Source: Sipunculus nudus
Lineage: Eukaryota > Annelida > Sipuncula > Golfingiida > Sipunculidae
Direction of reading: 5' to 3'
Length of the DNA stretch: 64,000 nucleotides
Assembly: GCA_026874595.1 (NCBI GenBank)
Contig: CM049314.1
Coordinates: 37,927,229 to 37,991,228, forward strand
Shown here: piece after piece, positions 33,724 to 44,109 of the stretch
Numbering within the stretch: position 1 is the stretch's first letter
Layout of the letters: each line of letters starts with the position of its first letter
The notes under the pieces: model-generated
What the model saw: only the letters and a program-made list of their open reading frames with translations
Databases searched by the model: none
What the model was told of the DNA's origin: nothing
Translations under genes and position numbers: made by a program

Positions 33724-34470
33724 TGTTACGGAACCTAATATAAACAGATCACGTATGCGTGATGAACACAAATCTTGCAACGGAGATAAAAACAAACACA
33801 GATTCTGTAACACTAGGCAGCATGAAATGTCTGGGGGAATGAATGAAGAAATCAGTGGTTTCCTGTTATCAAATAACAATAATTTATTCCTAAAATAACC
33901 CTGACAATACAATACACTTAATCAATACAACTATACAGTAAAACAGCGGTATAGCAACAAGTCAATACAATCACAGAGAAAATAATGTATGTGCACAGTA
34001 CCTGGATACCAACACCATCACAACGATAAGTCCTTTACATGTAAACTCTCGGAGAATGACAGTCTAGTGGAAAGTTGTTGTAACAACACAGAAAGTAAAC
34101 TGAAGTCCAAATGCAAAAAACGTCGGCCAAGGCCCTGACACACGCTTCTGCGTCTGCTGTCTGCCCTTCCGTTCTAAAACACAGTCCCTTTATATACCTT
34201 CACACCCCAAGCCGAGAATTTTCCACTTCTCGAACAGTCCATAAAATCTTGCACAACACGCGTTTCAGGAATTCTCTAGAAAAACAGCGCTGTGTATCTC
34301 CACACACCAGGCTCATCACGTGACCCCGGCTAGGCATGAAAACCCAAGGCTCACATGACAACGAGAGTTCAACCAGTAAGGATTAAACATAGAATGTAAC
34401 ACGCGGCTAGACACGAGCGCCACAACAGGAACTACGCCCGTGTCACATAATAAAAAGAGCACCTGTAACA
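33724..34470 (-). mobile_element. Solo LTR of an LTR retrotransposon (747 bp)
   Basis: The segment begins TGTTACGG and ends CTGTAACA, i.e. TGTTAC...GTAACA on either strand. It is flanked by ATAT on both sides, consistent with a short target-site duplication, although the flank is itself AT repeat. Read on the minus strand it contains a TATA box (TATATAA at 34,196-34,190) and about 300 bases downstream a polyadenylation signal AATAAA (33,888-33,883), in the order expected for U3, R and U5. No primer-binding site, polypurine tract or pol frame adjoins it, so it is a solo LTR. The ends resemble those of Gypsy-type elements, an inference only. Confidence 0.8.
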
Positions 34471-35560
34471 ATATATTTTTTCCCCACTTTTTTTGTATTA
34501 AATTTACGACCGAATACTGTGGCTGGCTTCAAATTCGCTGGTTTAAAATTTCCCGATTTTGTTCCTTTCAATGTGTTGCAAGGTTTCGACATTCACAAAG
34601 GTTTTTTCCCCTTTCTCAAATATCGCGATATGAAAACCTCGCGAACAAAAAGGCAACGACAGTATATATCTAGTACACGATGATGATAGCCTAACGTTAA
34701 AAACAAAGTTTCTTTATTATTTGATTTTTACATACATTGACAGGTATAATCAAGAGGCGACCAGCTACGTTATTAAAAGCAACTGAGGTCAAAAAGTGCA
34801 ATCATATTTTTTGTAAGACAGATTTCTGGGGTAGCCGTTGTTAATTCTCTGGGTATTGCGAAATTATACGTGAGACTGTTCAAGTTGTCCTTAATTCGCG
34901 AATCATAGCAGGTATCCATATTTTTAAATCAAAGGAAAAACGGATAGTATATAGTTTCGGGTCTTTACGCTTCTATTTTTTTTATTTTGAAGTACATGTA
35001 TTCATAAAGAGATGATGACTGGTTTTCCCTCCGTCTGTACTAATGGTTACTGCTTGTTGTATGTAATGAAAAATTCCACGAGTTGCTATTTAGGAGCTAT
35101 TACAATAACGTTAATTCTCGGTTTAGTGTCTTATACATAAAAAATACACGCAATGAGATACAACCACGAGGACTAGGTGTTATTGATTTTTACCAGATAA
35201 ACCCTCCAGATGGGCCTTTTCATTCAAGCCGCAAAATACAATGATCTGCCGTTCTGCTGTGCATGCAGCGGGATTGTAGAATGAGTAAGGAGGTCCACTT
35301 TAGAGCCCTCAGATACTGCAAACACTGCATGAGAGTTGGAAGCTCTTGATTTACGATTGAACGTTACCTGGTTACGTGTAAAGTAAACTTGAAATCCACC
35401 ACAGTGGGTGTAATCAGATGCCGGAAGTCTTATCTGTAACGTAAGTCAAGGCACATAGTACTACGTGTTGCTATGTGATATTACTTATATATATATATAA
35501 ATTATATCATAATACTGTTTACTATATAATAAATGTAATGTGGACTGCTAAAGAAGCGGT

Positions 35561-35706
35561 CGGGGGGGGGGGGGGGGGGGGGGGGGGAGAAATCTACGGG
35601 GTCTGACCCCCCCCCCGCCCCCTTCTTTTTTGGCAGCTGCAAACTTATTTTTACGGCTGCCCCCCCCCCCCCCCTTTTTTTTATTGAATCCAGGATCCGC
35701 CCCTGA
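35561..35706 (-). mobile_element. hAT-like element with poly-G/poly-C tracts
   Basis: Ends in AATCCAGGATCCGCCCCTG, the reverse complement of the CAGGGGCGGATCC terminus. It starts in a 27-bp poly-G run and contains two poly-C runs. The same element sits at the matching place in copy 3. The exact G-run length may be uncertain in the assembly. Confidence 0.6.
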
Positions 35707-36236
35707 ACAAAGTTACAGCAACAGAACCCATGTTGTCCTTGTGATACATTTTATTGATCATTCTATTATCTTCATCTTTTAAATGACAGTCACGTGCAGG
35801 TCAAGGTCCTATAGATATTAAACCGTATTTATAAATTTACTACTGAGAATTATGTTATATTTAAAGTAAATATAAACACACATTCACTTGCCCTTTCCGG
35901 CCTACACCTGTTATTTAGTACCAAAAAATCCTTATATGAACTACTTGATGTGGAATGCTTTTTTATTGTTTTCGCCCCCTGACTTGAAGAAAATGGGAGG
36001 TAAATGACAACATGCATGTAAAGATTACTAAAATGGCTTTTCTCTTCTTTCGATATAGATTACTGATAGACTATTGGTGCAACGCTAAACGGCACCACCT
36101 TTAAATTTTTGAAGCATGTGCGTTTGTATACACATATGGAATTGCGCGTCGTTGATGCACTGATTCCTCATGTTGAGTACCTGGAGGTAGGCCACAAAAA
36201 TCGAAAAACCTTGTATATGTACTACTAATTGGGCGC

Positions 36237-36239
<3 letters not shown>

Positions 36240-36295
<56 letters not shown>
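36240..36295. repeat. (AT)n microsatellite
   Basis: Pure AT dinucleotides between GCGCTTTA and TTATAAGTAACC. Confidence 0.97.
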
Positions 36296-36299
<4 letters not shown>

Positions 36300-36922
36300 A
36301 GTAACCACACCGGGTAGATTTGTTTCCTATAATGATTTGCCATTCTCAGATGAAAGACCGCTTATAACAGCAAATTATATGGTAGTTGCAGCATGATTCG
36401 TGGTAAAACGTAGTAGAAGACCTATTAACAGAGGTAATGGTAATAGTAGTTGTTTAAACAGTACCTTTAGTAGAGGAAGAGAAGGGCCATCTAAGACGGT
36501 ACGCTGGTTAAATAGACGCCATCGTTTTATTTACTCTTTCGTATGATGAGTGGGCCGCAGTAGCCTTGAGAAAGACAACTAAATAGTCCAAATTTGTTCT
36601 AATTGTTTCCCGAAGGAGAACTAGCAGTATAGTTTATCTGTTTTTGTCGTTGTTTTAACATTTAGTAGCTGCATTATCTGTATTAACAGCATTAGTACAA
36701 CAGGTAGCAACTGCAGTATACTGTTCATTTATTGTTGCTTTGTTACATTTTGTTTTAACAATGTTACCAGGTAATACATAGATTGTAAATATTATACATT
36801 TTATTCCACCTGTGTCGCATATTCTAACAAGATGAGATATTGGTCACAGTGAGTTACAGGACAATGTCCATAGATTCCCATGTTCAGATTGATTACTTAT
36901 TGTTTCCTTCTTTCTTTTGCAG

Positions 36923-37195
36923 GCTGATGCCAAACTGACGCCGTGTGTACTGTTTAAGGATTGTCAGGAAGGGAAACCATTGACTGCAAAGAGGGCATCA
37001 ATCCTGGTAGATCGCGTCACCGTCGTGGACGAGCATCGAACTATGGACGCGACAAAAACCTTATGTTGTGTCATTGGGTTGTACTTTATGTTTAGTACAG
37101 TTTATCCTAAGGGACTGACAAACACGTTGGAATTTCCCCATGCACAGGTCATGAACAGGCCAGATTCACACAAACACAAAGGCAAACAGTCGTAA
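36923..37195 (+). CDS. Terminal coding exon, uncharacterised animal protein family
   Basis: A strong acceptor (GTTTCCTTCTTTCTTTTGCAG) precedes 90 codons in phase 0 ending in TAA, with a variant poly(A) signal ATTAAA at 37,223. The peptide starts ADAKLTPCVLFKDCQEG, continues RASILVDRVTVVDEHRTMDA, and has the core YFMFSTVYPKGLTNTLEF before a basic, histidine/lysine-rich end. The 56.1-kb exon has almost the same length, the same phase and the aligned core AFWVFGFEFPQKLKKTAQF. The shared pattern is aromatic-x-x-F-x3-aromatic-P-x2-L-x2-T-x2-F. From memory, this pattern is typical of the C-terminal region of large, uncharacterised families often annotated as SAMD3-like in fish and molluscs. Function unknown. 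Upstream exons not found. Confidence 0.6.
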   Translation, partial: ADAKLTPCVLFKDCQEGKPLTAKRASILVDRVTVVDEHRTMDATKTLCCVIGLYFMFSTVYPKGLTNTLEFPHAQVMNRPDSHKHKGKQS

Positions 37196-38113
37196 GGGTC
37201 TATATGGGGCCCTAGGATTGTGATTAAAGATCAAAGGCGACAAAAGAAAATATTGAACTGGTGCGGCTGTGTGATATGACCGGTGTGGAAAAGTTTGAAA
37301 TCAACCCCTCAAATCGAACGTTTGAGGGATCATTTTAATGAAATATTGCTCATCACACCTCTTGAATATAACCATAAAATATTCACTGTTAGAAAAATCA
37401 GTAATTGGTAATTAGGATACAAGTTAAATTATTGTTGTTACCGAGGCAATGAAAGTGATGAGCATATTTATAGGTGTTTAATTGACGTAAACCAGTCTTG
37501 TTGTAAGGCAATAAACAGGCAAATAAATTACATGAAATGGATCCGTTGCATGTGTCGTGGATTATATTACTTTAACTCTAATTTTATGGACATCAGATTC
37601 AGTATATTTTACCTTAGGACTGACCGAGTTGACAAGTATGAAGAATGGACCTTATCCCGTACTGTTTGAAAGAGTTGTTCGCGATTTTAAGATATGCAAA
37701 ATCATCAGTCCATGCCGCATGGTCATGATTTATATAATTTGTTATAGTTGTTTATGATTTGCAAATTTAAATGTTTTAACATGGAGCACGTTTGTTTTTT
37801 TCAGTCAACAATCAAAGCATATTTTAACCGCAACAAACACAGCACAAGAACAGCATTTTACCTTTAAGCAATGAAATGAAGTTGATCCTAAGAAATATTT
37901 TGCCAAATATTTTGCATAAATTGCCCAACAGTGCTTTTCTACAATACAGCTGCTTTAACACAAATGTCATCATTACATCACACCTGAAAGCTATACCCTA
38001 AATGAATAAGATCCGATTGGTTTATGTGAAGGGAACCCATATCCTAAAGAATATTTCGTAAAGTAATATGAATACAAAATGGAGAATTCATCCATATATC
38101 TGTCATACCAGGG

Positions 38114-38431
38114 CACTGTAAGAACCCTTATCTTAAGAATCGGTTCCAGAAAGAACCTTTTCAGTAGGCTTAAAAGAAACACCCATTGTTAGGGTAATAC
38201 AAAGAACCCTTTAGGTATCTATGGAGAACCCTGACGAACCTTTCAGTAGGGTTCTAAGAAGCACCCATTACTAGGGTTATATATGGAACCCAAGGGTTCC
38301 ATGAAGAACCCTTAGAGAGGGTTCTATGAAGAACCCTGACCAGAGGGTTCTGGAACCCTTAAAGGTTCCCCACTGGATCCACTCTAAAGAACCCTTAAGG
38401 GTTCTACATGAAACCCTTTTTTCTTAGAGTG
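38114..38431. mobile_element. GGGTTCT-type short inverted-repeat element (318 bp)
   Basis: Ends are CACTGTAAGAACCC on the left and, inverted, CACTCTAAGAAAAAAGGG on the right. The interior is almost entirely GGGTTC/GAACCC words in both orientations (at least a dozen). It could form one long branched hairpin. A relative lies at 18,828-19,013. Confidence 0.75.
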
Positions 38432-38574
38432 TAGCATTAGCATTGACTGTAGCAATAATGATAGCAAGGAGCTAATCGACTCCTTGGCGGGAGTAAGAAA
38501 AATGATAATGTGCAGTAGTTTTTGTAGTGATGGTAGTAGTAGTAGTGGTGGTGGTACTAGTAGTAATCGTTGTA

Positions 38575-39910
38575 GCAGTAAGTCCATTCATAAGCTGTAA
38601 TTGCTTTTAAGTGGCCCCTAAAACCCGGGCTTAGGTTTAATAATCAATTAAACATGCTTTAAAAAAAGCACATGGTGAACTTAAGTGATTCATCCTAGCA
38701 ACTGAATTGGGTGACGTTTATTGAAGGTGTGAATCATTTCCTATCAAAGTATACCTTTGATTACTCAGTCGTCCGGGGTAACCTGTATACACACTATTTA
38801 TCAAGTATATATATTTGTCATCCGTAAAAGTATATGTACAATGTTCCGATGGTTCCTGTAAACAGCTATACGCCTTTATCCACTTACAGCTACTTCCGCT
38901 TTTCCTTTAGCTAACAAAGACTACCTTTATGAACCTTCTTCACAAAAAAAGAGTATATGTACGTGTTGTCAGTCTCTTTTGTTACGAAAACGGGTCACAT
39001 ACAATATGACCAGCTTTCAACCTTTAAATCATATAGATACTTATATTTTGAATGAGTAATGGTTTTCCCTCCGACTAACACTAGTGGTCAATGCGTGTTG
39101 TGTGTCATGGAAATACCAAGTGGTTCTTTTTCATGGGAATAAAGTTTCGTACACTTTTTCTGTCCATTGTCTTATACATAATCAAATATATATAATGAGT
39201 CACAGCCACATGGACTGGGTGTAATTGATTTTTCTCAGTTAATACACCAGACGGCGTTTCATTCCAGCCGCTAAATCCAACGATAAGCTTTGTATGTGGC
39301 GGCCGATCCAGATTTATGTTTCAGTTTCACGTTCGAACCCTCAGTATACAACTTCAGACACTGCACGAGAGTTCAAGGCTCTTTAAGTACGATTGAAAGT
39401 TCCGTGTTAAATAAATACGATATCCGCCTAATTGGTTGCAATAAGAATACTCAAGTCATTTTAGTAAAATAAGCCAAGGCGCATAGGGCTATATATTACT
39501 TATGTAAACTTATATTATATTTTATATAATAATACTATTATAGATAGCTAATGGGCTTACGCTAAGAAGAACAGAAACTAATCCATGGGGGGGGGGGGGG
39601 AGCCCTCCCCCCCCTTTTCAGCGGCCGCAACCTATTTTTTAAGGGTTTCAGACCAATATTTTAGGTCCCGAACGTAACCCTCTTCTCCAACCCTTCCGGA
39701 CTTGATGACCTTTTTTGTCATTAGTCCTCAGACTGGACCCCTCCTTTTTACTAAATCCTGGATCCGCCCCTGAACAATGTTACTCCAGCAGAACTCAAGA
39801 TTGTCTCGGGAAAAAAAAACTCTTATTTATCACTGTAATAACGTCATTTTTTTTAAGTCACAGTCACATGAAGATTATTATTACCTGCAGATATGAAACC
39901 AGCCATTAAT
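38575..39910. repeat. Second array: block Y, copy 3
   Basis: Shorter version of block Y (missing several hundred bases in the middle). It ends with the hAT-like element at 39,587-39,772 and its flanking ACAATGTTACTCCAGCAGAA, matching ACAAAGTTACAGCAACAGAA after copy 2. Confidence 0.75.
39587..39772 (-). mobile_element. hAT-like element, minus orientation
   Basis: Ends AAATCCTGGATCCGCCCCTG. Inside are inverted GTCATTAGTCCTCAGACTGG and GGTTTCAGACCAATATTTTA, words shared with the fragments at 6,484 and 14,893. It starts in a poly-G run. There is no transposase. Confidence 0.6.
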
Positions 39911-39921
39911 TAACCACATCA

Positions 39922-39928
<7 letters not shown>

Positions 39929-39990
<62 letters not shown>
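39929..39990. repeat. (AT)n microsatellite
   Basis: About 31 uninterrupted AT units. Confidence 0.97.
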
Positions 39991-39993
<3 letters not shown>

Positions 39994-40559
39994 GTTACTG
40001 TATATATATTTACCAGTCAAAATGAGCATGAAGTGACATATTTATGTAAATAATTACATTCCATCTGTATCCAACACAAACGTTCTCAAACTGTCTAATT
40101 ATTATTTTAGCATATAGCATAATACAGTTGCAGTAAAGCTATCATTGTGAGTTCGTACAGTTTGTTATATGGAGGTGTAGAGTGTATAGATAAATGACCT
40201 ATGTTAGCTGACGCGTTTTCTCTCCTTGACTCATACAGAGATAGTTCCGAGGAAATGTTATTATCTGTAAGATTTACATTTCCGGCGATACGTTAGTAAT
40301 GATTGAGTAAACAGGTAAAATGCCATTTGACGCATTTGTTAGTGGAAAATACTAAGCTAGAAAAATTGGCGTGCTGTTACTAGATGCAATAAATAGAACT
40401 CTTTTTACAAGGTATTTTTTAATGATATTCATATGTCTTTAGGTAGTTAATTATGTATATTCATTAAATTAATTATTATCATTTTTACTATTGTTATTAT
40501 ATATAGTCTCCGGTTCAATATCAATTTCAATATTATATATATCTATCTCTATCTCTCTC

Positions 40560-40560
<1 letters not shown>

Positions 40561-40605
<45 letters not shown>

Positions 40606-40632
40606 CAACTATTAAACTATATATATATAAAC

Positions 40633-40693
<61 letters not shown>
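40561..40693. repeat. Clustered (AT)n tracts
   Basis: Two AT tracts (40,561-40,600 and 40,648-40,693) separated by AACTATATATATATAAACT-type sequence. They may be one interrupted array. Confidence 0.95.
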
Positions 40694-40698
<5 letters not shown>

Positions 40699-40947
40699 GA
40701 TATCCGACATAATTATATGAGATTGCTCATTATTGTAACAAAATACATGTAGAATATATCAAGCGGAACGCATTAACAAAGAACGGTGATGTGAATCATT
40801 TCCGAGTTTCCCGCGGTGCGTAGTTTAGCGGAGGAGTCCGTCAGATACATGTGTCCGTTAACGCGTTACTCAATCATTCGCATAAAGCCCACATGATGCT
40901 CCCTTAAGCTGTCTGTTTCAACAATAATATTTATATATAAATATATA

Positions 40948-41052
40948 GCTTAGGTAAAGATTAAGATTGGCGCCTTTTAGATAGACTAACTTGTGTGATA
41001 ATATAAACAAATTAGTCTATCTTAAAGGCGCCATTCTTTATCTATACCTATA
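40948..41052. repeat. ~105-bp inverted repeat (hairpin)
   Basis: The left arm 40,963-40,993 (AAGATTGGCGCCTTTTAGAT...) and right arm 41,008-41,038 are reverse complements over about 31 bp with 3 mismatches. A weaker extension reaches TAGGTA/TACCTA, with a loop of about 15 bp. It looks like a small MITE or hairpin insertion. Confidence 0.75.
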
Positions 41053-41073
41053 CGCTTCTACTACAGACTATAA

Positions 41074-41077
<4 letters not shown>

Positions 41078-41122
<45 letters not shown>
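41078..41122. repeat. (AT)n microsatellite
   Basis: Pure AT dinucleotides next to the inverted repeat. Another (AT)n lies at 41,411-41,450. Confidence 0.97.
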
Positions 41123-41129
<7 letters not shown>

Positions 41130-41407
41130 ATCTGTATCGCCAGGTGTCTTTGTTTCGATACATTTATGTTATATGACAATCTCGCTGAGTCGCACCTACA
41201 GTTAGCGACCTCCGGCAATTGAAAATTGTCAGCATTGCTTTTTTATATGTAAGAAATCATTGCCCAGTTATAGGATAAATCATCTTATCTTTGCTGGTCT
41301 GTTATAATTTACACTAGAGCTGTACCCTGTAACATTGTAATTTGTATACTGTTGTGACCGTCGCTTAATGAAAACTTCCTCATGTAGTAAATGTCTACCT
41401 GATCCCA

Positions 41408-41454
<47 letters not shown>

Positions 41455-41599
41455 GTTAACTGCCTACATGTATATAAAACGTGACAAATACCTGGCCTAA
41501 CGTCACGAATGAGCTTAAAGATGAAAAAAAAATACTTGACCTTTCTTTCTAAATGTTAATTACTGTCTTAATTTGTATTTTTCAGCTAATACTACCATA

Positions 41600-42190
41600 A
41601 AAGTCCATGGATTGTATGTTTTCATATAAAATCCACATTACGTTTCCTGTATAACCAAGTGTTAAGTTTGGCTTACCTGTTTTCTGTCCCGGCGTCATGC
41701 TATTTTCATTTTATCAAAGGATGGTTGTTATGAAGTAATGAAAAGCGTGTGTGATCGAATTGCGTGCTTCTTGCTGCTAAAAACACCCACTCTCTCTTTT
41801 GGTGTCCATTTTTAACCTCCGCCAAATAAGAAGGTTATATGCTTTTCACGGCGTTCGTTTGTCTGTCCGTTTGTTTGTCTGTCTTTTTCTGTTTATCTGT
41901 TAGCAAAATTACTCAAAACGCTATAAACGGATTTTTTTTATGCAATTTTCAGAATAGCCCGGTTATGAGGGTAATGAGCTGCCTTAATTGGCCGAGATCT
42001 GCATTCTGTGAGTGCAAATTCACTAGTTACGAATAAAATCCAACATTATATTTCTCGTATAACCAAGTATTTACTTTGGCTTACCTGTTTTCTGTCCCGG
42101 AATCATGCTATTTTCAGTTAATCGAAAGAGAGGTTGTTTTCGAGTAATGAAAAAGGTGTGTGATGGAATTGCGTGCTGCTTTCAAATTTT
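41600..42190. repeat. ~415-bp tandem duplication flanking a dispersed repeat
   Basis: TATAACCAAGT-TTA, TTTGGCTTACCTGTTTTCTG, TCCCGG...TCATGCTATTTTCA and GTGTGTGAT-GAATTGCGTGC occur at 41,650-41,780 and again at 42,058-42,180. The dispersed repeat at 41,815-42,036 lies between them. Confidence 0.75.
41815..42036 (+). repeat. Dispersed repeat, CCTCCGCCAAATAAG type
   Basis: CCTCCGCCAAATAAGAAGG, GTTTGTCTGTCCGTTTG, CTGTTAGCAAAATTACTCAA, GGGTAATGAGCTGCCTTAAT and GATCTGCATTCTGTGAG. From memory this is a very widespread invertebrate repeat. A split copy is at 18,715-19,215. Confidence 0.65.
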
Positions 42191-42364
42191 CTCCGATATA
42201 GATGGAATGTGGATGGTTATATTAATCAAACTGAACCAATACAAACCAACCTGCAAGAACGTTTTCACCCGAACGACCTTGTATTTTGATGACTGGTGTA
42301 TGCACCAGTTTACTTTCTGGGGACATTGTTATATGTCTGATACTAACGTTTGCATATTTGTCTG

Positions 42365-42600
42365 TCTGCATTTCGGTCCTTCCGTTCGTATGTCTGTCTG
42401 CCTTTTTCTTTGCCTGCTTGTCTGTCTGTCTGTCACGCTCTCTCTCTTTTTTTCTCTCTTTGTCTCTCTCCCTGTCTCTCTCTGTCTGTCTCTCTCTCTC
42501 TCTGTCTCTCTCTCTTTGTGTCTCTCTCTTTCTGTGTCTGTGTGTTTCTCTCTCTCTCTCTTTCTCTCTCCCCCCCCCCCTCTCTCTCTCTCTCTCTCCA
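42365..42600. repeat. (CT)n/(CTGT)n compound low-complexity tract
   Basis: CTGTCTGTCTGT, CTCTCTCT and a run of C at 42,571. It yields long Ser/Leu-rich or Arg/Glu-rich frames on both strands (up to 179 codons) that are artefacts. Confidence 0.95.
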
Positions 42601-42609
42601 TCCACTTAT

Positions 42610-43900
42610 GTTTATACCCAATAGAAGAGACTTCGGAAAAATAGTTAAAAAATACCTTATACGTTTATATAATACCACAAAAATGCTGCGTCTTCCGTTT
42701 ACTTCACATGTTGTTAATGTCCTACCATGCATGTCATAACAAAGTTATGGTTTTGGTTTGTTTACACCATGCAGTGATAGCTTGGATCAGGCGGATATAT
42801 TTACATGTTTTGTATATTTCTCTTTAACGTCGCAAATATATGTTAGTTTATGCATTTTTCTATACTTGTTTTAAAGATAAGGCTTCCCCTCTCAGAGTAC
42901 ATTTAAAGGAATTATAGAACAGCACAACTTGTAATCGTGCGTTTGGCTTCACGAATATGAGAAATGAGAGCCCAGAGGTTTAAATGTAAACAAGTGGAAT
43001 GCCAATAAAAGACCAGGGTCATTAGACACTGGCCTTTTAATTGTAAATGCTGACCATAACCGAGGATATCGAGTTTGCATATGTGTTATGAATATTATGA
43101 ATGAATTGTGAGTTTGAATATGAAAAATATATATCATGCTGTAAAGCTTTGTTCTGAAAGACAGATAAAATCCATTTATTTACTCATTGGCTTAAACTCT
43201 CTTTCAGTCATAGAACTGCAAAAATTTGCAGAATTAAAACAAAACCATGTACAGCTGTACAAATAGGGCCGAACTGCAGGTTAAAATATAAAATCCTGTC
43301 CAATCGATTTAAATATCTTCTTCGTATCTTCTTCTAATCCTACACTGAAGGGTGTCCCATGCAGATGACCCAAATCTGAAAAGAGCCTTGTCTAAACTAG
43401 CATTATGCGTTCTTGGGACACTTAGCTCACGCTGGTTGACAAAACCTACAGGCAGTTAATTGACCCATGCATAGACGACAGGCTGATGTGTGCCGCAAGT
43501 CATTCGAAACACGGTCAAAACGGAATTCCAGGAATGCAGGTGCACTCCCCTCTTTCGTAACATATTACCGGTATAATTAATGTGTAATAATCATAAAAGA
43601 GTCAAAGATATACTGGATATTGGTTAATTTTCATATAGCTTGTTTTACAGGAAAGCGTATACGATACTGACGCCAATTGATGACTCACATTAGCTTTGTA
43701 ATTATTGGCAGTACTGCCGATTCATTGGAAATCAGCCTCCATCGGTATATCTAGTGAAAATTTAAATACTGTCCGTAAATCCTATTGTGTAATGACTGAC
43801 CGAAAGTGAAGGCGGCGCTCGAGCCAGTCACAGGTTTCCGGAAAATCCGGCCCGCACTGGCTCCCTCAGCAACGACAAAGTTTGACAGAATGAGTCGGTT
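42610..43900. other. No recognised feature
   Basis: Unique sequence of moderate AT content. CATAGACGACAGGCTGATGTG and nearby segments around 43,340-43,560 are less AT-rich but show no convincing frame or splice pair. Confidence 0.55.
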
Positions 43901-43904
43901 ATGA

Positions 43905-44099
43905 TAGATCCGAAATTTTAAGGAGAAAATAGAATATATTGATTGAGTTAAAGATAGAATAACGTAGTGTGAGAGAACCCGGAGAGAACCACCGACCTCA
44001 GACGGGCCACTACAACCCACTCTCATGGTAACAACTGGGATTAAACCCGGGATGTCAGCGGAGAGGGCCGAGCGTTTTACCACTCGACTACCCAGGTCC
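43905..44099 (-). mobile_element. tRNA-derived SINE
   Basis: On the minus strand from 44,099: GGACCTGGGTAGTCGAGTGG, TAAAACGCTCGG (A-box region), an anticodon-like stem TCGGC/GCTGA around a 7-nt loop, and a B box GGGTTTAATCCC. It is then followed by a body containing GTGGTTCTCTCCGGGTTCTC. The acceptor stem does not pair, as expected for a SINE. CCGGGTTCTC-containing bodies are, from memory, frequent in molluscan SINEs. Confidence 0.7.
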
Positions 44100-44109
44100 C
44101 TATACTATT

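Larger units (their letters stand above)
32930..35840. repeat. Second array: block Y, copy 2, with solo LTR and hAT-like element
   Basis: Starts ATAAGCTGCGATCATGACCTC. The solo LTR at 33,724-34,470 is absent from copies 1 and 3. The hAT-like poly-G element at 35,561-35,706 and about 130 bp beyond it are shared with copy 3 (39,587-39,910), so that element predates the duplication. Confidence 0.8.
36300..38555. repeat. Second array: block X, copy 2, split by a 1.7-kb segment
   Basis: The left part ends at GTAGCAACTGCAG (36,720). The right part resumes at GCATTAGCATTGACTGTAGC (38,433). Copy 1 at 31,400 has these two parts joined (AACAACTGCAG/CAGCATTAACAG). The intervening segment carries the terminal exon at 36,923 and, at its right edge, the GGGTTCT element. 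Confidence 0.75.

Noticed and set aside
33724-34470. Complete LTR retrotransposon
   Set aside because: Only one LTR is present. Flanks on both sides are the segmental block Y, with no gag or pol sequence.
42105-42644. 179-codon plus-strand reading frame, the longest in the window
   Set aside because: Most of it is Ser/Leu/Cys from (CT)n and (CTGT)n tracts. All other frames on both strands are also open there.
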